Assembly (NCBI GenBank): GCA_900549295.1
Contig: URNG01000001.1
Span: 1 to 64,000 of the forward strand
DNA length: 64,000 nt
Source: an uncultured Rhodocyclaceae bacterium
Lineage (GTDB): Bacteria > Pseudomonadota > Gammaproteobacteria > Burkholderiales > Rhodocyclaceae
Reading direction: 5' to 3'
Made by a program: the position numbers and the translations under genes
The notes under the pieces: model-generated
Database searches by the model: none
Told to the model about the DNA's origin: nothing
The model's input: the letters and a program-made list of their open reading frames with translations, nothing else
In this document: piece by piece, positions 35,250 to 45,200 of the stretch
Layout of the letters: the number at the start of each line of letters is the position of its first letter
How positions within the stretch are numbered: the first letter of the stretch is position 1

Positions 35250-37277
35250 ATGGACATGAAATCGCTCTACCTGCTCGTTCCGCTGGCACCGCTCCTCGGT
35301 TCCATCATTGCCGGTCTGTTCTGCCGGGTCATTCCGCGCTGGCTCGCCCATACGGCGACCATCCTCGGCGTGGCGACGGCCTTCGTGGCTTCCGTGCTGA
35401 TCTTTCAGGATGTCATGGCGGGCAACACCTACAACGGTACGGTCTATCAATGGATGGTCAGCGGGGATTACAGCTTCGAGGTCGGTTTCCTGATCGACAC
35501 CCTGACCGCCACCATGATGCTGGTGGTGACTTTCGTGTCCCTGATGGTGCACATCTACACCATCGGCTACATGCAGGAAGACCCCGGCTACAACCGCTTC
35601 TTCAGCTACATTTCGCTGTTTACCTTCTCCATGCTGATGCTGGTGATGGCCAACAACTTCATGCAGCTTTTCTTCGGCTGGGAAGCGGTGGGTCTGGTGT
35701 CCTACCTGCTGATCGGTTTCTGGTACACCCGCCCGACGGCGATCTTCGCCAACATGAAAGCCTTCCTGGTCAACCGCGTCGGCGATTTCGGCTTCATTCT
35801 CGGTATCGGTCTCGTGCTGGCGCATTTCGGCTCGCTCGACTACGCCGAAGTGTTCAAGCAGGCGCCGGATTTTGCCAACACGACCATCAACATCTGGGGC
35901 GCTCAGGAATGGTCGCTGATGACCGTCACCTGTATCTGCCTGTTCATCGGTGCGATGGGCAAATCGGCGCAGGTGCCGCTGCACGTCTGGCTGCCCGATT
36001 CGATGGAAGGCCCGACCCCGATCTCGGCGCTGATCCACGCCGCGACGATGGTGACGGCGGGCATCTTCATGGTGTCGCGCATGTCGCCGCTGTTTGAACT
36101 GTCCACCACGGCGCTCTCCTTCGTCATCATCATCGGTGCCATCACCGCGCTGTTCATGGGCTTCCTCGGCATCATCCAGAACGACATCAAGCGCGTCGTC
36201 GCCTATTCGACACTGTCGCAACTGGGTTACATGACCGTGGCGCTCGGCGCGTCCGCTTACTCGGTGGCGATCTTCCACCTGATGACGCACGCCTTCTTCA
36301 AGGCGTTGCTCTTCCTCGCCGCCGGCTCGGTCATCATCGGCATGCACCACGATCAGGACATCCGCAACATGGGCGGCCTGCGCAAGTACATGCCGATCAC
36401 CTGGATCACCTCGCTGGTCGGCTCGCTGGCTCTGATCGGCACGCCTTTCCTGGCTGGTTTCTACTCCAAGGATTCGATCATCGAGGCCGTCAAGTTCTCG
36501 AACATTCCCGGTGCCGGTTTTGCCTACTTCGCCGTGCTGGCTGGCGTCTTCGTGACCGCCTTCTACTCCTTCCGCATGTATTTCCTGGTCTTCCACGGCG
36601 AAGAGCGTTTCGGCAAGGATCATCACGGCCATGAGGCGCACGATGAGCACCACGACGACGATCATGGCGACCACCATCACGGTCTGGCCCCCGGCCAGAA
36701 GCCGCACGAAACGCCGTGGGTGGTGACGCTGCCGCTGGTGCTGCTGGCGATTCCGTCGCTGGTGATCGGCTACATCGGCATCGGGCCGATGGTGGCGGGC
36801 GATTATTTCAAGGACGTGATCTACGTCGATTCGGCCGTGCATCCGGCGCTGGCGCAGTTCCTCGAGCATTTCCACGGCGCGGCCGCGATGGGGCTGCACG
36901 CCTTCTCGACGCCGCCGTTCTATCTGGCGCTGGCCGGCGTGGCCTTGTCCTGGTTCTTCTACATGAAGCGTCCGGACATTCCGGCCGCCATCCAGCGCCG
37001 TTGCGGCCTGATCTACGAGGTGCTGGAAAACAAGTACTACTTCGACAAGATCAACGAGTTCGTTTTTGCCGGCGGTGCCCGCGTTCTGGGCAAGGCATTC
37101 TGGCGCGGCGGGGACGTCGGGCTGATCGACGGTCTCATCATCAACGGCTCGGCCAAGGTGGTCGGCTGGGTGGCGACGATCAGCCGCCTGTTCCAGACAG
37201 GTTACGTTTATCACTACGCTTTCACGATGATCATCGGTGTTCTGGTGCTGATGACTTTGTGGCTGAACCACGCATAA
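35250..37277 (+). CDS. nuoL: NADH-quinone oxidoreductase subunit L
   Basis: Distal antiporter-like proton-pumping subunit of 675 residues, with about 16 membrane helices and a long C-terminal lateral helix. Family features include FFGWEAVGLVSYLLIGFW, KSAQVPLHVWLPDSMEGPTP and LIHAATMVTAGIF. Unusual is a His/Asp-rich loop at about residues 457-478 (ten His in 22 residues). ATG 35250 was chosen because AAGGG (35239-35243) lies upstream; ATG 35256 is an alternative. Confidence 0.96.
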   Translation: MDMKSLYLLVPLAPLLGSIIAGLFCRVIPRWLAHTATILGVATAFVASVLIFQDVMAGNTYNGTVYQWMVSGDYSFEVGFLIDTLTATMMLVVTFVSLMVHIYTIGYMQEDPGYNRFFSYISLFTFSMLMLVMANNFMQLFFGWEAVGLVSYLLIGFWYTRPTAIFANMKAFLVNRVGDFGFILGIGLVLAHFGSLDYAEVFKQAPDFANTTINIWGAQEWSLMTVTCICLFIGAMGKSAQVPLHVWLPDSMEGPTPISALIHAATMVTAGIFMVSRMSPLFELSTTALSFVIIIGAITALFMGFLGIIQNDIKRVVAYSTLSQLGYMTVALGASAYSVAIFHLMTHAFFKALLFLAAGSVIIGMHHDQDIRNMGGLRKYMPITWITSLVGSLALIGTPFLAGFYSKDSIIEAVKFSNIPGAGFAYFAVLAGVFVTAFYSFRMYFLVFHGEERFGKDHHGHEAHDEHHDDDHGDHHHGLAPGQKPHETPWVVTLPLVLLAIPSLVIGYIGIGPMVAGDYFKDVIYVDSAVHPALAQFLEHFHGAAAMGLHAFSTPPFYLALAGVALSWFFYMKRPDIPAAIQRRCGLIYEVLENKYYFDKINEFVFAGGARVLGKAFWRGGDVGLIDGLIINGSAKVVGWVATISRLFQTGYVYHYAFTMIIGVLVLMTLWLNHA

Positions 37278-37309
37278 GCTGAATCGCTCGCAGAAAAGCA
37301 AGGAACAAC

Positions 37310-38794
37310 ATGTCAGATTACCCGCTGCTCTCTCTCGCCGTCTGGGTGCCTATTTTGGCCGGCGTTATCGTTCTGCTCACCGGCGGAGACCGCAACGCGC
37401 CTTTGGCGCGCTTCCTGGCGCTCATTGGAGCCATCCTCGGCTTCCTGGTCACCATCCCGCTGTGGACCGGGTTCGATGTCAGCCATTCAGGCATGCAGTT
37501 CGTTGAACTGCATCACTGGATTCCGCGTTTCAACATCAACTACCACCTCGGCGTGGACGGTATTTCCATGCTGTTCGTGGTGCTGAATGCTTTTATCACC
37601 ATCATCGTGGTGGCGGCGGGCTGGGAAGTGATCCAGACCAAGGTGGCGCAGTACATGGCCGCCTTCCTGATCATGTCCGGCCTGATGAACGGCATCTTCA
37701 CCGCGCTCGACGGCATCCTGTTCTACGTGTTCTTCGAAGCGTCGCTGATTCCGCTCTACCTCATCATCGGCGTTTGGGGCGGCCCCAACCGCGTCTATGC
37801 GGCGATCAAGTTCTTCCTCTACACCCTGTTCGGCTCGTTGCTCTTCCTGCTGGCCCAGATGTATCTGTTCTTCAAGTCGGGCGGCAGCTTCTCCATTCTC
37901 GACTGGCACCAGTTGCCGCTTGATCTGACGCCGCAGATCTGGGTGTTCCTCGCCTTCCTGATCGCCTTCGCCGTCAAGGTGCCGATGTGGCCGGTGCATA
38001 CCTGGCTGCCGGATGCCCACGTCGAAGCACCGACCGGCGGCTCCATCGTGCTGGCCGCCATCGCGCTGAAACTGGGCGCCTACGGCTTCCTGCGCTTCTC
38101 CCTGCCGATCGCGCCGGATGCCTCGCACGAACTGGCCGGCCTCATCGTCGCGCTGTCGCTGATTGCGGTGGTGTACATCGGTCTGGTTGCGCTGATTCAG
38201 GCCGACATGAAGAAACTGGTGGCCTACTCGTCGATTGCGCACATGGGCTTCGTCACCCTCGGCTTCTTCATGTTCAGCCCGCTCGCCGTCGAAGGCGCGC
38301 TGGTGCAGATGATTTCGCACGGCTTCGTGTCGGGGGCCATGTTCTTCTGCATCGGCGTCATGTACGACCGCGTGCATAGTCGGCAGATCGCCGATTACGG
38401 CGGCGTGGTGAACACCATGCCCAAGTTCGCCGCCCTGTTCATGCTGTTCACGATGGCCAACGCCGGTCTGCCGGCCACTTCCGGCTTCGTCGGTGAATTC
38501 ATGATTATCCTGGCTGCGGTCAAGTTCAATTTCTGGGTGGCCGTGCTTGCCGCCACCTCGCTCATTCTCGGCGCGGCCTATTCGCTGTGGATGTACAAGC
38601 GGGTGATCTTCGGCGACGTGGCGAACGACCACGTCAAGGAATTGACCGACATCGGTGGCCGCGAATTCCTGATTCTCGCCGTGCTCGCCTTGTGCACCCT
38701 GTGGATGGGTCTGTATCCGCAGCCCTTCACCGAAGTGATGCACACCTCGGTCAACGATTTGCTGCGTCATGTCGCCGTCAGCAAGATTCAATAA
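37310..38794 (+). CDS. nuoM: NADH-quinone oxidoreductase subunit M
   Basis: Antiporter-like proton-pumping subunit of 494 residues with about 14 helices. Key segments are FYVFFEASLIPLYLIIG with its conserved Glu, FAVKVPMWPVHTWLPDAHVE with the pump Lys, and KKLVAYSSIAHMGF. It starts 32 bases after nuoL. Confidence 0.96.
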   Translation: MSDYPLLSLAVWVPILAGVIVLLTGGDRNAPLARFLALIGAILGFLVTIPLWTGFDVSHSGMQFVELHHWIPRFNINYHLGVDGISMLFVVLNAFITIIVVAAGWEVIQTKVAQYMAAFLIMSGLMNGIFTALDGILFYVFFEASLIPLYLIIGVWGGPNRVYAAIKFFLYTLFGSLLFLLAQMYLFFKSGGSFSILDWHQLPLDLTPQIWVFLAFLIAFAVKVPMWPVHTWLPDAHVEAPTGGSIVLAAIALKLGAYGFLRFSLPIAPDASHELAGLIVALSLIAVVYIGLVALIQADMKKLVAYSSIAHMGFVTLGFFMFSPLAVEGALVQMISHGFVSGAMFFCIGVMYDRVHSRQIADYGGVVNTMPKFAALFMLFTMANAGLPATSGFVGEFMIILAAVKFNFWVAVLAATSLILGAAYSLWMYKRVIFGDVANDHVKELTDIGGREFLILAVLALCTLWMGLYPQPFTEVMHTSVNDLLRHVAVSKIQ

Positions 38795-38806
38795 ACGGTA
38801 GCCGTC

Positions 38807-40285
38807 ATGTTTGAAAATTTCGTCATTCCCGATTTTCTGCCGGCGGCGCCGGAAATGTTCCTGGCCTGCATGGCCATGGCCATTCTCATGCTCGACCTGT
38901 TCGCCAAGGACGCGCGTCACTCGCTCGCCTTCTGGCTGGCGCAACTGACGCTGTTGGGCTGCGCCTTCATTCAGGTTTATACCAGCACGCCGGGGGTGGT
39001 TTACACCTTCAGCAACACTTTCGTCGATGACAGCCTGGGCGATCTGCTCAAGCTTTTCGTCTATCTGACGATGATGGTTGTGCTCTTTTACTCGCGCACC
39101 TATGTGCTGGAACGCCCGGAGATGAACAAGGGCGAGTATTACGTGCTGGCCCTGATGGCGACTTTGGGCATGCTGGTGATGATTTCGGCCAATAGTTTCA
39201 TCACGGTGTATGTGGGTCTTGAGTTGCTCTCGCTTTCGCTCTACGCACTGGTGGCGATGAACCGCGATTCGCTGCGTGCCACCGAAGCGGCGATGAAGTA
39301 TTTCGTGCTCGGCGCGCTGGCTTCCGGCCTGCTCCTCTACGGCATGTCGATGATCTACGGCGCGACCGGCAGCCTGGAAATTTCCGAAATTGCGCAGGCA
39401 CTTGCCGCCACGGAGGGAAATCGCACGGTGCTGGTGTTCGGCCTGGTCTTCCTGGTCAGCGGCCTGGCCTTCAAGCTGGGCCTGGTGCCTTTCCATATGT
39501 GGATTCCCGACGTCTATCATGGCGCGCCCACGCCCGTTACCCTTTTGATCGGCTCTGCGCCCAAGTTCGCTGCCTTTGCTCTGGTCATGCGCTTGCTGGT
39601 CAGCGGCCTGCTGCCGCTCGCTCAAGATTGGCAGGCCATGCTGGTGATCATGGCGGTGCTGTCGATGGCCATTGGTAATCTCGCCGCCATTGCCCAGAGC
39701 AATCTCAAGCGCATGCTGGCTTATTCGACCATTTCACACATGGGTTTCATGCTGCTCGGTATCGTCACCGGTGTGGTCAATAATGATCCGCGCTATGCCT
39801 TGAATGCCTACAGTTCGGCGATGTTCTACGTCATTGCTTACGTGCTGATGACGCTGGCTGCCTTTGGCGTCATCCTCCTGATGTCCCGCGCCGGTTTCGA
39901 GGCGGAAGAACTCAGCGATTACAAAGGCTTGAACAAGCGCAGCCCCTGGTTCGCGGCCATCATGATGATCGTCATGTTTTCCATGGCCGGCATTCCGCCC
40001 TTCATCGGTTTCTTTGCGAAGTTCTCGGTTCTGCAGGCAGTGGTGGCTACCGGAGAGGTCTGGCTGGCGGTGGTAGCCGTGCTCTTCTCCCTGATCGGTG
40101 CCTTCTACTACCTGCGTGTGGTCAAACTGATGTATTTCGACGCGCCGGAAACCGAGGCGCCGATCGAAGCAGGCATGCATATGCGCCTCTTGTTGTCGGC
40201 CAATGGTCTGGCGGTTGCCGTGCTCGGTTTCTTCCCGCAAGTCATCATGACCTTGTGCGCTTATGCCTTGCTGACCTCATTCTGA
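38807..40285 (+). CDS. nuoN: NADH-quinone oxidoreductase subunit N
   Basis: Third antiporter-like proton-pumping subunit, 492 residues, about 14 helices. It has [17 protein letters not shown] (conserved Glu), [20 protein letters not shown] (pump Lys), and [14 protein letters not shown]. It is the last nuo gene; a GC-rich hairpin follows within 60 bases. Confidence 0.96.
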   Translation: MFENFVIPDFLPAAPEMFLACMAMAILMLDLFAKDARHSLAFWLAQLTLLGCAFIQVYTSTPGVVYTFSNTFVDDSLGDLLKLFVYLTMMVVLFYSRTYVLERPEMNKGEYYVLALMATLGMLVMISANSFITVYVGLELLSLSLYALVAMNRDSLRATEAAMKYFVLGALASGLLLYGMSMIYGATGSLEISEIAQALAATEGNRTVLVFGLVFLVSGLAFKLGLVPFHMWIPDVYHGAPTPVTLLIGSAPKFAAFALVMRLLVSGLLPLAQDWQAMLVIMAVLSMAIGNLAAIAQSNLKRMLAYSTISHMGFMLLGIVTGVVNNDPRYALNAYSSAMFYVIAYVLMTLAAFGVILLMSRAGFEAEELSDYKGLNKRSPWFAAIMMIVMFSMAGIPPFIGFFAKFSVLQAVVATGEVWLAVVAVLFSLIGAFYYLRVVKLMYFDAPETEAPIEAGMHMRLLLSANGLAVAVLGFFPQVIMTLCAYALLTSF

Positions 40286-40323
40286 GCGCTATCTGGCCTC
40301 CTGTCTCCGGCCTCGTTTATCAG

Positions 40324-40348
40324 CGCCCCGCCTCGTGCGGGGCGTTGT
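40324..40348 (+). terminator. Terminator of the nuo operon
   Basis: CGCCCCGC (40324-40331) pairs with GCGGGGCG (40337-40344) around a five-base loop. The T run is weak (TTGT). It lies 39 bases past the nuoN stop and before the SRP RNA gene. Confidence 0.6.
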
Positions 40349-40435
40349 GCATCCGGGCAGGCTGTTCTGCTGCTGTTCTCCTGTCGTCCGACGATAAACA
40401 TCCGGCAGTTGCCTGCCCTGTGCTATGATTCGCGT

Positions 40436-40534
40436 CGGCGGGTCTCCCCGCATTGCAGGGTGGTGAACTTGGTCAGGTCCGGAAGGAAGCAGCCACAGCC
40501 ATTTACTGCAAGTGCCGGGGGTTAGGCTCGCCAC
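40436..40534 (+). ncRNA. ffs: Signal recognition particle RNA (4.5S, small bacterial type)
   Basis: The universally conserved SRP helix-8 sequence is complete: GGTCAGGTCCGGAAGGAAGC (40471-40490) with the GGAA tetraloop, continuing CAGCC. The ends pair GGCG (40437-40440) with CGCC (40529-40532), extended inward by weaker pairs. TATGAT at 40424-40429 is a likely -10. The RNA binds Ffh to target nascent membrane proteins. Location just before dnaX is typical for betaproteobacteria. Exact ends are inferred from pairing. Confidence 0.95.
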
Positions 40535-40562
40535 TTTCATTTTCTGCTTTGATGTGAGGCGC

Positions 40563-42254
40563 ATGAGTTATCAGGTTCTCGCGCGCAAGTGGCGGCCGCG
40601 CAATTTCTCGACCCTGGTCGGCCAGGAGCATGTCGTACGCGCGCTCAATCATGCCCTGTCAGAGCAGCGTCTGCACCACGCCTACTTGTTCACTGGCACG
40701 CGCGGCGTCGGCAAAACCACCATCGCCCGCATCCTCGCCAAATCGCTCAACTGCGAAACCGGTATCACCGCCACGCCCTGCGGCCAGTGCACCGCCTGCC
40801 AGGAAATCGATGCCGGGCGGTTCATCGATCTGCTCGAAGTCGATGCGGCCACCAACACCCGTGTCGACGAAATGCGCCAGTTGCTCGAAAATGCGGCATA
40901 CGCGCCGACACGGGGCCGTTTCAAGGTGTATGTGATCGACGAAGTGCATATGCTGTCCACTTCGGCCTTCAACGCCATGCTGAAAACGCTGGAAGAGCCG
41001 CCTGAGCACGTCAAATTCATTCTTGCCACCACCGATCCGCAGAAAATTCCGGTGACGGTACTGTCGCGCTGCCTGCAATTTAACCTGAAACAGATGCCGG
41101 TGCCGGCTATTGCCGGGCATCTGGCGCACATTCTGCAGATGGAAGGCATTGCGGGCGAGATGCCGGCACTCAATCTGATTGCCCGTTCGGCGGGTGGCAG
41201 CATGCGCGACGCCTTGTCGCTGCTCGATCAGGCCATTGCGCATGGGGCCGGGCAAGTCGATGAGATGCAGGTGCGCAGCATGCTGGGCAGCGTCGATCAG
41301 GATCATCTCTTTTCCGTGCTGGAAGCCGTGTTGGCGGGCGATGCGGGAACTCTGCTGCAAGTGGCGGCGAATCTTGCGTTGCGCGGCCTGTCTTTTGCAG
41401 TGGCCTTGCAGGAACTGGCGGCGTTGCTGACGCGCGTCCAGGTGGTGCAGTGCGTGCCGGAAGCCGGAGATGAAGACGATCCCGACCGCGAGCGCATTCA
41501 GGCGCTGGCCCAGGCGCTGTCGCCCGAATTCATCCAGTTGGCTTACCAGATCGTGACGGTCGGGCGCAGCGAACTCGCGCTGGCTCCGGACGAGCACGCC
41601 GGTTTCGTGATGACGCTGCTGCGCCTGCACACTTTCCGCCCGCGCAGCGTGGGCGAAATCGTGGAAACCTACCGTCCAGCAGCGGTTCCGGTTGCTGCGC
41701 CGCAAGCTTCGCGCCCGCCGCTGATGCCGCCGCCTGCGCCGCCAGCGCCGCTCAGGCAACTGGAAGCGAGCGCTGTGCCCGCCCCTGTTGGCGCAACGCC
41801 CGAACCTATCGCGTCCGCCCCGGAACCCCCACGGCCTGCCGCAGTGAATGCAATAAACGCAGCAAATGTGAATGCCGCGCAAAACTGGTCCAATCTGCTC
41901 GCCGCACTGCCCATCAGCGGCCTGGTGCGTACCCTTGCCGCGCATTGCGAGTTGCGTGAATTGGGCGAGGGGCATTGCCTGCTGCGTCTGCCTGCCGAAT
42001 TCGCGCATTTGCAGATGAAACCGAACCCGGACAAGCTGCAACAGGCTTTGTCCGATCATTTCGGGCGGGCGATCCGGCTGGCCATCGAAGCCGGTGCCAC
42101 GGCCACGGAGACGCCGGCTGCGGCACAGGGGCGCGTGCGCCAGGAACGGCAGGAAGAAGCCGAGGCGGCAATCAGGAACGACGATTTCGTACGCGAGGCC
42201 ATCGATTTGTTCGGTGCCTCGATTGTGGAAGCTTCCATTAAACCGATCGATTGA
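40563..42254 (+). CDS. dnaX: DNA polymerase III subunits gamma and tau
   Basis: Clamp-loader ATPase of 563 residues. It has Walker A TGTRGVGKTT near residues 44-53, a zinc site (Cys residues in CETGITATPCGQCTACQE), and Walker B VIDEVHML. After about residue 370 comes a Pro/Ala-rich linker, then the tau C-terminal region. I looked for an A-AAA-AAG slippery site that would make gamma by frameshift as in E. coli and saw none, so gamma may not be produced. ATG 40563 gives the canonical MSYQVLARKWRP. It is followed 12 bases later by ebfC. Confidence 0.95.
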   Translation: MSYQVLARKWRPRNFSTLVGQEHVVRALNHALSEQRLHHAYLFTGTRGVGKTTIARILAKSLNCETGITATPCGQCTACQEIDAGRFIDLLEVDAATNTRVDEMRQLLENAAYAPTRGRFKVYVIDEVHMLSTSAFNAMLKTLEEPPEHVKFILATTDPQKIPVTVLSRCLQFNLKQMPVPAIAGHLAHILQMEGIAGEMPALNLIARSAGGSMRDALSLLDQAIAHGAGQVDEMQVRSMLGSVDQDHLFSVLEAVLAGDAGTLLQVAANLALRGLSFAVALQELAALLTRVQVVQCVPEAGDEDDPDRERIQALAQALSPEFIQLAYQIVTVGRSELALAPDEHAGFVMTLLRLHTFRPRSVGEIVETYRPAAVPVAAPQASRPPLMPPPAPPAPLRQLEASAVPAPVGATPEPIASAPEPPRPAAVNAINAANVNAAQNWSNLLAALPISGLVRTLAAHCELRELGEGHCLLRLPAEFAHLQMKPNPDKLQQALSDHFGRAIRLAIEAGATATETPAAAQGRVRQERQEEAEAAIRNDDFVREAIDLFGASIVEASIKPID

Positions 42255-42266
42255 CGGAGCCAGTAA

Positions 42267-42590
42267 ATGATCAAAGGTGGTTTGGGCGGCCTGATGAAGC
42301 AGGCGCAGGTGATGCAGGAAAACATGAAAAAGGCGCAGGAGCAGCTCGCCCAGATGGAAGTGGAAGGGCAGGCCGGAGCCGGCATGGTCAAGGTCATCAT
42401 GACCTGCGCGCACGACGTGCGCCGCGTCAGCATCGACCCTTCGGTGATGGACGACAAGGAAATGCTGGAAGACTTGGTGGCTGCCGCGGTGAATGACGCG
42501 GTGCGCCGGGGCGAGGCGCTCAGCCAGGAAAAAATGGCCGGCTTCACGGCGGGCCTGAATCTGCCGCCGGGTTTCAAACTGCCGTTCTGA
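42267..42590 (+). CDS. ebfC: YbaB/EbfC family nucleoid-associated protein
   Basis: Small DNA-binding dimer of 107 residues. The N-terminal helix [19 protein letters not shown] is followed by the beta region [12 protein letters not shown] and the [18 protein letters not shown] block that defines the family. It sits between dnaX and recR as in most bacteria, implying an operon for DNA replication and repair. Confidence 0.94.
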   Translation: MIKGGLGGLMKQAQVMQENMKKAQEQLAQMEVEGQAGAGMVKVIMTCAHDVRRVSIDPSVMDDKEMLEDLVAAAVNDAVRRGEALSQEKMAGFTAGLNLPPGFKLPF

Positions 42591-42591
42591 C

Positions 42592-43194
42592 GTGCCGACC
42601 AGCAGCATCGTCGAACTGACGGAGGCGCTGCGCTGCCTGCCCGGTATCGGGCCGAAATCGGCGCAGCGCATGGCTTACCACCTGCTGCAGCACGACCGCA
42701 ACGGGGCCGAGCGCCTCGGGCAGGCCGTGCAGCGAGCGCTGGCGATGGTGCGCCGCTGCCGCCGCTGCAATACCTGGACGGAGCTTGAATTATGCGAGTG
42801 CTGCGCCTCGCCGCACCGCGATCCGAGCCTGCTGTGCGTGGTGGAAACGCCGGTCGATCTCAACATGATGGAGCAGACGCACGCCTACAGCGGGCTGTAC
42901 TACGTCCTGATGGGGCGGATCTCGCCGCTGGATGGCGTCGGCGCGCGCCAGTTGGGGCTGGAGGCGCTGCTCTCGCGGGCGCTCGACGGCGTGGTGAAGG
43001 AGGTGGTGCTGGCCACCAATTTCACCAACGAGGGCGAGGCGACGGCGCATTACATCGGCGAAATGCTGAAAACGCATGGCATCGCCGTAACGCGCATCGC
43101 GCGCGGCGTGCCGGTGGGCGGCGAACTGGAGTTCGTCGATAGCGGCACGCTCGCTCAGGCCCTGCGCGAACGGCGTCGTCTGGTGGAAATATAA
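42592..43194 (+). CDS. recR: Recombination protein RecR
   Basis: RecR works with RecF and RecO to load RecA at gaps. The 200-residue protein has an N-terminal helix-hairpin-helix ([20 protein letters not shown]), a zinc finger with Cys in [16 protein letters not shown], and a Toprim domain beginning [16 protein letters not shown]. The start is GTG, one base after the ebfC stop, implying translational coupling. Confidence 0.95.
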   Translation: MPTSSIVELTEALRCLPGIGPKSAQRMAYHLLQHDRNGAERLGQAVQRALAMVRRCRRCNTWTELELCECCASPHRDPSLLCVVETPVDLNMMEQTHAYSGLYYVLMGRISPLDGVGARQLGLEALLSRALDGVVKEVVLATNFTNEGEATAHYIGEMLKTHGIAVTRIARGVPVGGELEFVDSGTLAQALRERRRLVEI

Positions 43195-43230
43195 GAAAAA
43201 TTACATCTTCTATCGTCGGCGGGCTTGCCT

Positions 43231-43236
43231 TATAAT
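43231..43236 (+). promoter_or_regulatory. -10 element upstream of petA
   Basis: A perfect TATAAT lies 47 bases before the petA start in the recR-petA gap. The -35 at the right distance (TTCTAT, 43208-43213) is poor. It probably drives petABC. Confidence 0.5.
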
Positions 43237-43283
43237 TCCGCCTTTGTTTTTTTACCCATTCAATTCCTTTAGGGGTCAGCGTT

Positions 43284-43883
43284 ATGAGCAATCAAGGGAA
43301 GATGGACTGCGGCCGGCGGCGTCTAGTCGTCGCTACGGCGGCCGTCGGGGGCGTCGGCGCGGTGGGCGCTCTGGTGCCGTTCGTGTCCAGTTTGCTTCCG
43401 TCCGAACGCGCCAGGGCAGCAGGGGCGCCGGTCGAAGCCGATATCAGCAAGCTGGAAAGCGGCCAGATGATGACCGTCGAATGGCGAGGCAAGCCGGTCT
43501 GGATCATCAACCGGACCCAGGCCATGCTCGACACCCTGCCCAAGCTGGACGGTCAGGTCGCCGACCCGAAATCCGAAGTGGCGACGCAGCAACCCGCCTA
43601 CGCGGCCAATGCCACGCGCTCGATCAAGCCGGAAGTGCTGGTGGTGGTCGGCATCTGCACCCACTTGGGCTGCTCGCCGTCGAACAAGTTCAAGGCGGGC
43701 GCCGAAGAAGGCATGGGCGCCGACTGGCTGGGTGGCTTCCTCTGCCCCTGCCACGGTTCGACCTTCGATTTCGCCGGCCGCGTCTTCAAGGCCAAGCCGG
43801 CGCCGACCAATCTTGAAGTCCCGCCGCACGTGTATCTGACCGATACCCGTATTCTGATCGGCGAAGACAAGAAGGGGGCATGA
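43284..43883 (+). CDS. petA: Ubiquinol-cytochrome c reductase iron-sulfur (Rieske) subunit
   Basis: Rieske protein of the bc1 complex, 199 residues. The N-terminus has a Tat-type signal-anchor: the twin Arg region CGRRRLVVATAAVGGVG followed by a hydrophobic stretch to about residue 35. The 2Fe-2S ligands lie in CTHLGC and CPCHGSTFD. First gene of petABC; petB overlaps its stop region. Confidence 0.96.
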   Translation: MSNQGKMDCGRRRLVVATAAVGGVGAVGALVPFVSSLLPSERARAAGAPVEADISKLESGQMMTVEWRGKPVWIINRTQAMLDTLPKLDGQVADPKSEVATQQPAYAANATRSIKPEVLVVVGICTHLGCSPSNKFKAGAEEGMGADWLGGFLCPCHGSTFDFAGRVFKAKPAPTNLEVPPHVYLTDTRILIGEDKKGA

Positions 43884-43885
43884 TC

Positions 43886-45187
43886 ATGGCTGGTGGAACT
43901 TACGAAAAATACAAGTCGGACGGCTCGCTGGCCGGTAACGTCCTGGAGTGGGTGGACGCCCGCTTCCCGGCAACTTCCATGTGGAAGGGCCATCTGTCCG
44001 AATACTACGCGCCGAAGAACTTCAACTTCTGGTACTTCTTCGGTTCGCTGGCGCTCCTGGTGCTGGTCATCCAGATCGTCACCGGTATCTTCCTGGTCAT
44101 GCACTACAAGCCGGACGGCTCGCTCAACGCCGCTGGCGTGCCGGTGGCCTTCGCTTCCGTCGAGTACATCATGCGCGACGTGCCGGGCGGCTGGATCATC
44201 CGCTACATGCACTCGACCGGGGCTTCCGCCTTCTTCATCGTGGTGTACATGCACATGTTCCGTGGTCTGATCTACGGTTCCTACCGCAAGCCGCGCGAAT
44301 TGACCTGGCTGTTCGGCGTCGGCATCTTCCTGGTGCTGATGGGCGAAGCCTTCTTCGGCTATCTGCTGCCCTGGGGCCAGATGTCCTACTGGGGCGCGCA
44401 GGTGATCGTGAATCTGTTCGGGGCCATTCCGGTGGTGGGCAACGATCTGTCCATCCTGATCCGGGGCGACTTCGTGGTCGGCGACGCGACGCTGAACCGC
44501 TTCTTCTCCTTCCACGTCATCGCCTTCCCGCTCATCCTGATCGGTCTGGTCGCGGCCCACATCCTGGCGCTGCACGAAACCGGCTCGAACAACCCGGACG
44601 GCATCGACATCAAGGAAAAGAAGGACGCCAACGGCATCCCGCTCGACGGCATTCCCTTCCATCCGTACTACACGGTCAAGGACATCGTCGGCGTGGTCGT
44701 CTTCCTGATGGCCTTCTCGGCGATCATGTTCTTCGCGCCGGAAGGCGGCGGCTACTTCCTGGAAACGCCGAACTTCTACCCGGCCGATCCGTTGAAGACG
44801 CCGAACCACATCGCGCCGGTCTGGTACTTCACGCCGTATTACTCCATCCTGCGCGCGATGGTGTGGAACTTCTTCGGCCTGGATGCCAAGTTCTGGGGCG
44901 TGGTGGCGATGGGCGCTTCGGTGGTGATCTTCGCCTTCCTGCCCTGGCTGGATCGCAGCCCGGTGCGCTCGATCCGCTATCGCGGCCCGATCACCAAGGT
45001 CATGATCGCCCTGTTCGTGGTCTGCTTCTTCATCCTGGGCTACCTCGGCACCCTGTCGCCGTCGCCGATGGGTGAGCTGATTTCCCAGGTCTGCACGGTG
45101 TTCTACTTTGCCTTCTTCCTCGGCATGCCGTGGTGGTCGCGCATGGACAAGTTCAAGCCGGTTCCCGACCGCGTGACGATGAAGTGA
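43886..45187 (+). CDS. petB: Cytochrome b of the bc1 complex
   Basis: Di-haem membrane subunit of 433 residues with eight or nine helices; it oxidises ubiquinol at Qo and reduces quinone at Qi. The b-haem histidine helices are recognisable (STGASAFFIVVYMHMFRG and FFSFHVIAFPLI). The Qo motif reads PVWY (in IAPVWYFTPYYS) instead of PEWY, a form known from beta- and gammaproteobacteria. ATG 43886 was chosen over 43880 because GGGGG (43873-43877) is better spaced. Confidence 0.96.
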   Translation: MAGGTYEKYKSDGSLAGNVLEWVDARFPATSMWKGHLSEYYAPKNFNFWYFFGSLALLVLVIQIVTGIFLVMHYKPDGSLNAAGVPVAFASVEYIMRDVPGGWIIRYMHSTGASAFFIVVYMHMFRGLIYGSYRKPRELTWLFGVGIFLVLMGEAFFGYLLPWGQMSYWGAQVIVNLFGAIPVVGNDLSILIRGDFVVGDATLNRFFSFHVIAFPLILIGLVAAHILALHETGSNNPDGIDIKEKKDANGIPLDGIPFHPYYTVKDIVGVVVFLMAFSAIMFFAPEGGGYFLETPNFYPADPLKTPNHIAPVWYFTPYYSILRAMVWNFFGLDAKFWGVVAMGASVVIFAFLPWLDRSPVRSIRYRGPITKVMIALFVVCFFILGYLGTLSPSPMGELISQVCTVFYFAFFLGMPWWSRMDKFKPVPDRVTMK

Positions 45188-45200
45188 GAGGATGCACAAA

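Noticed and set aside
40563..42254. Programmed frameshift in dnaX producing gamma
   Set aside because: No A-AAA-AAG or similar slippery run followed by a stem was seen in the region where gamma would end.
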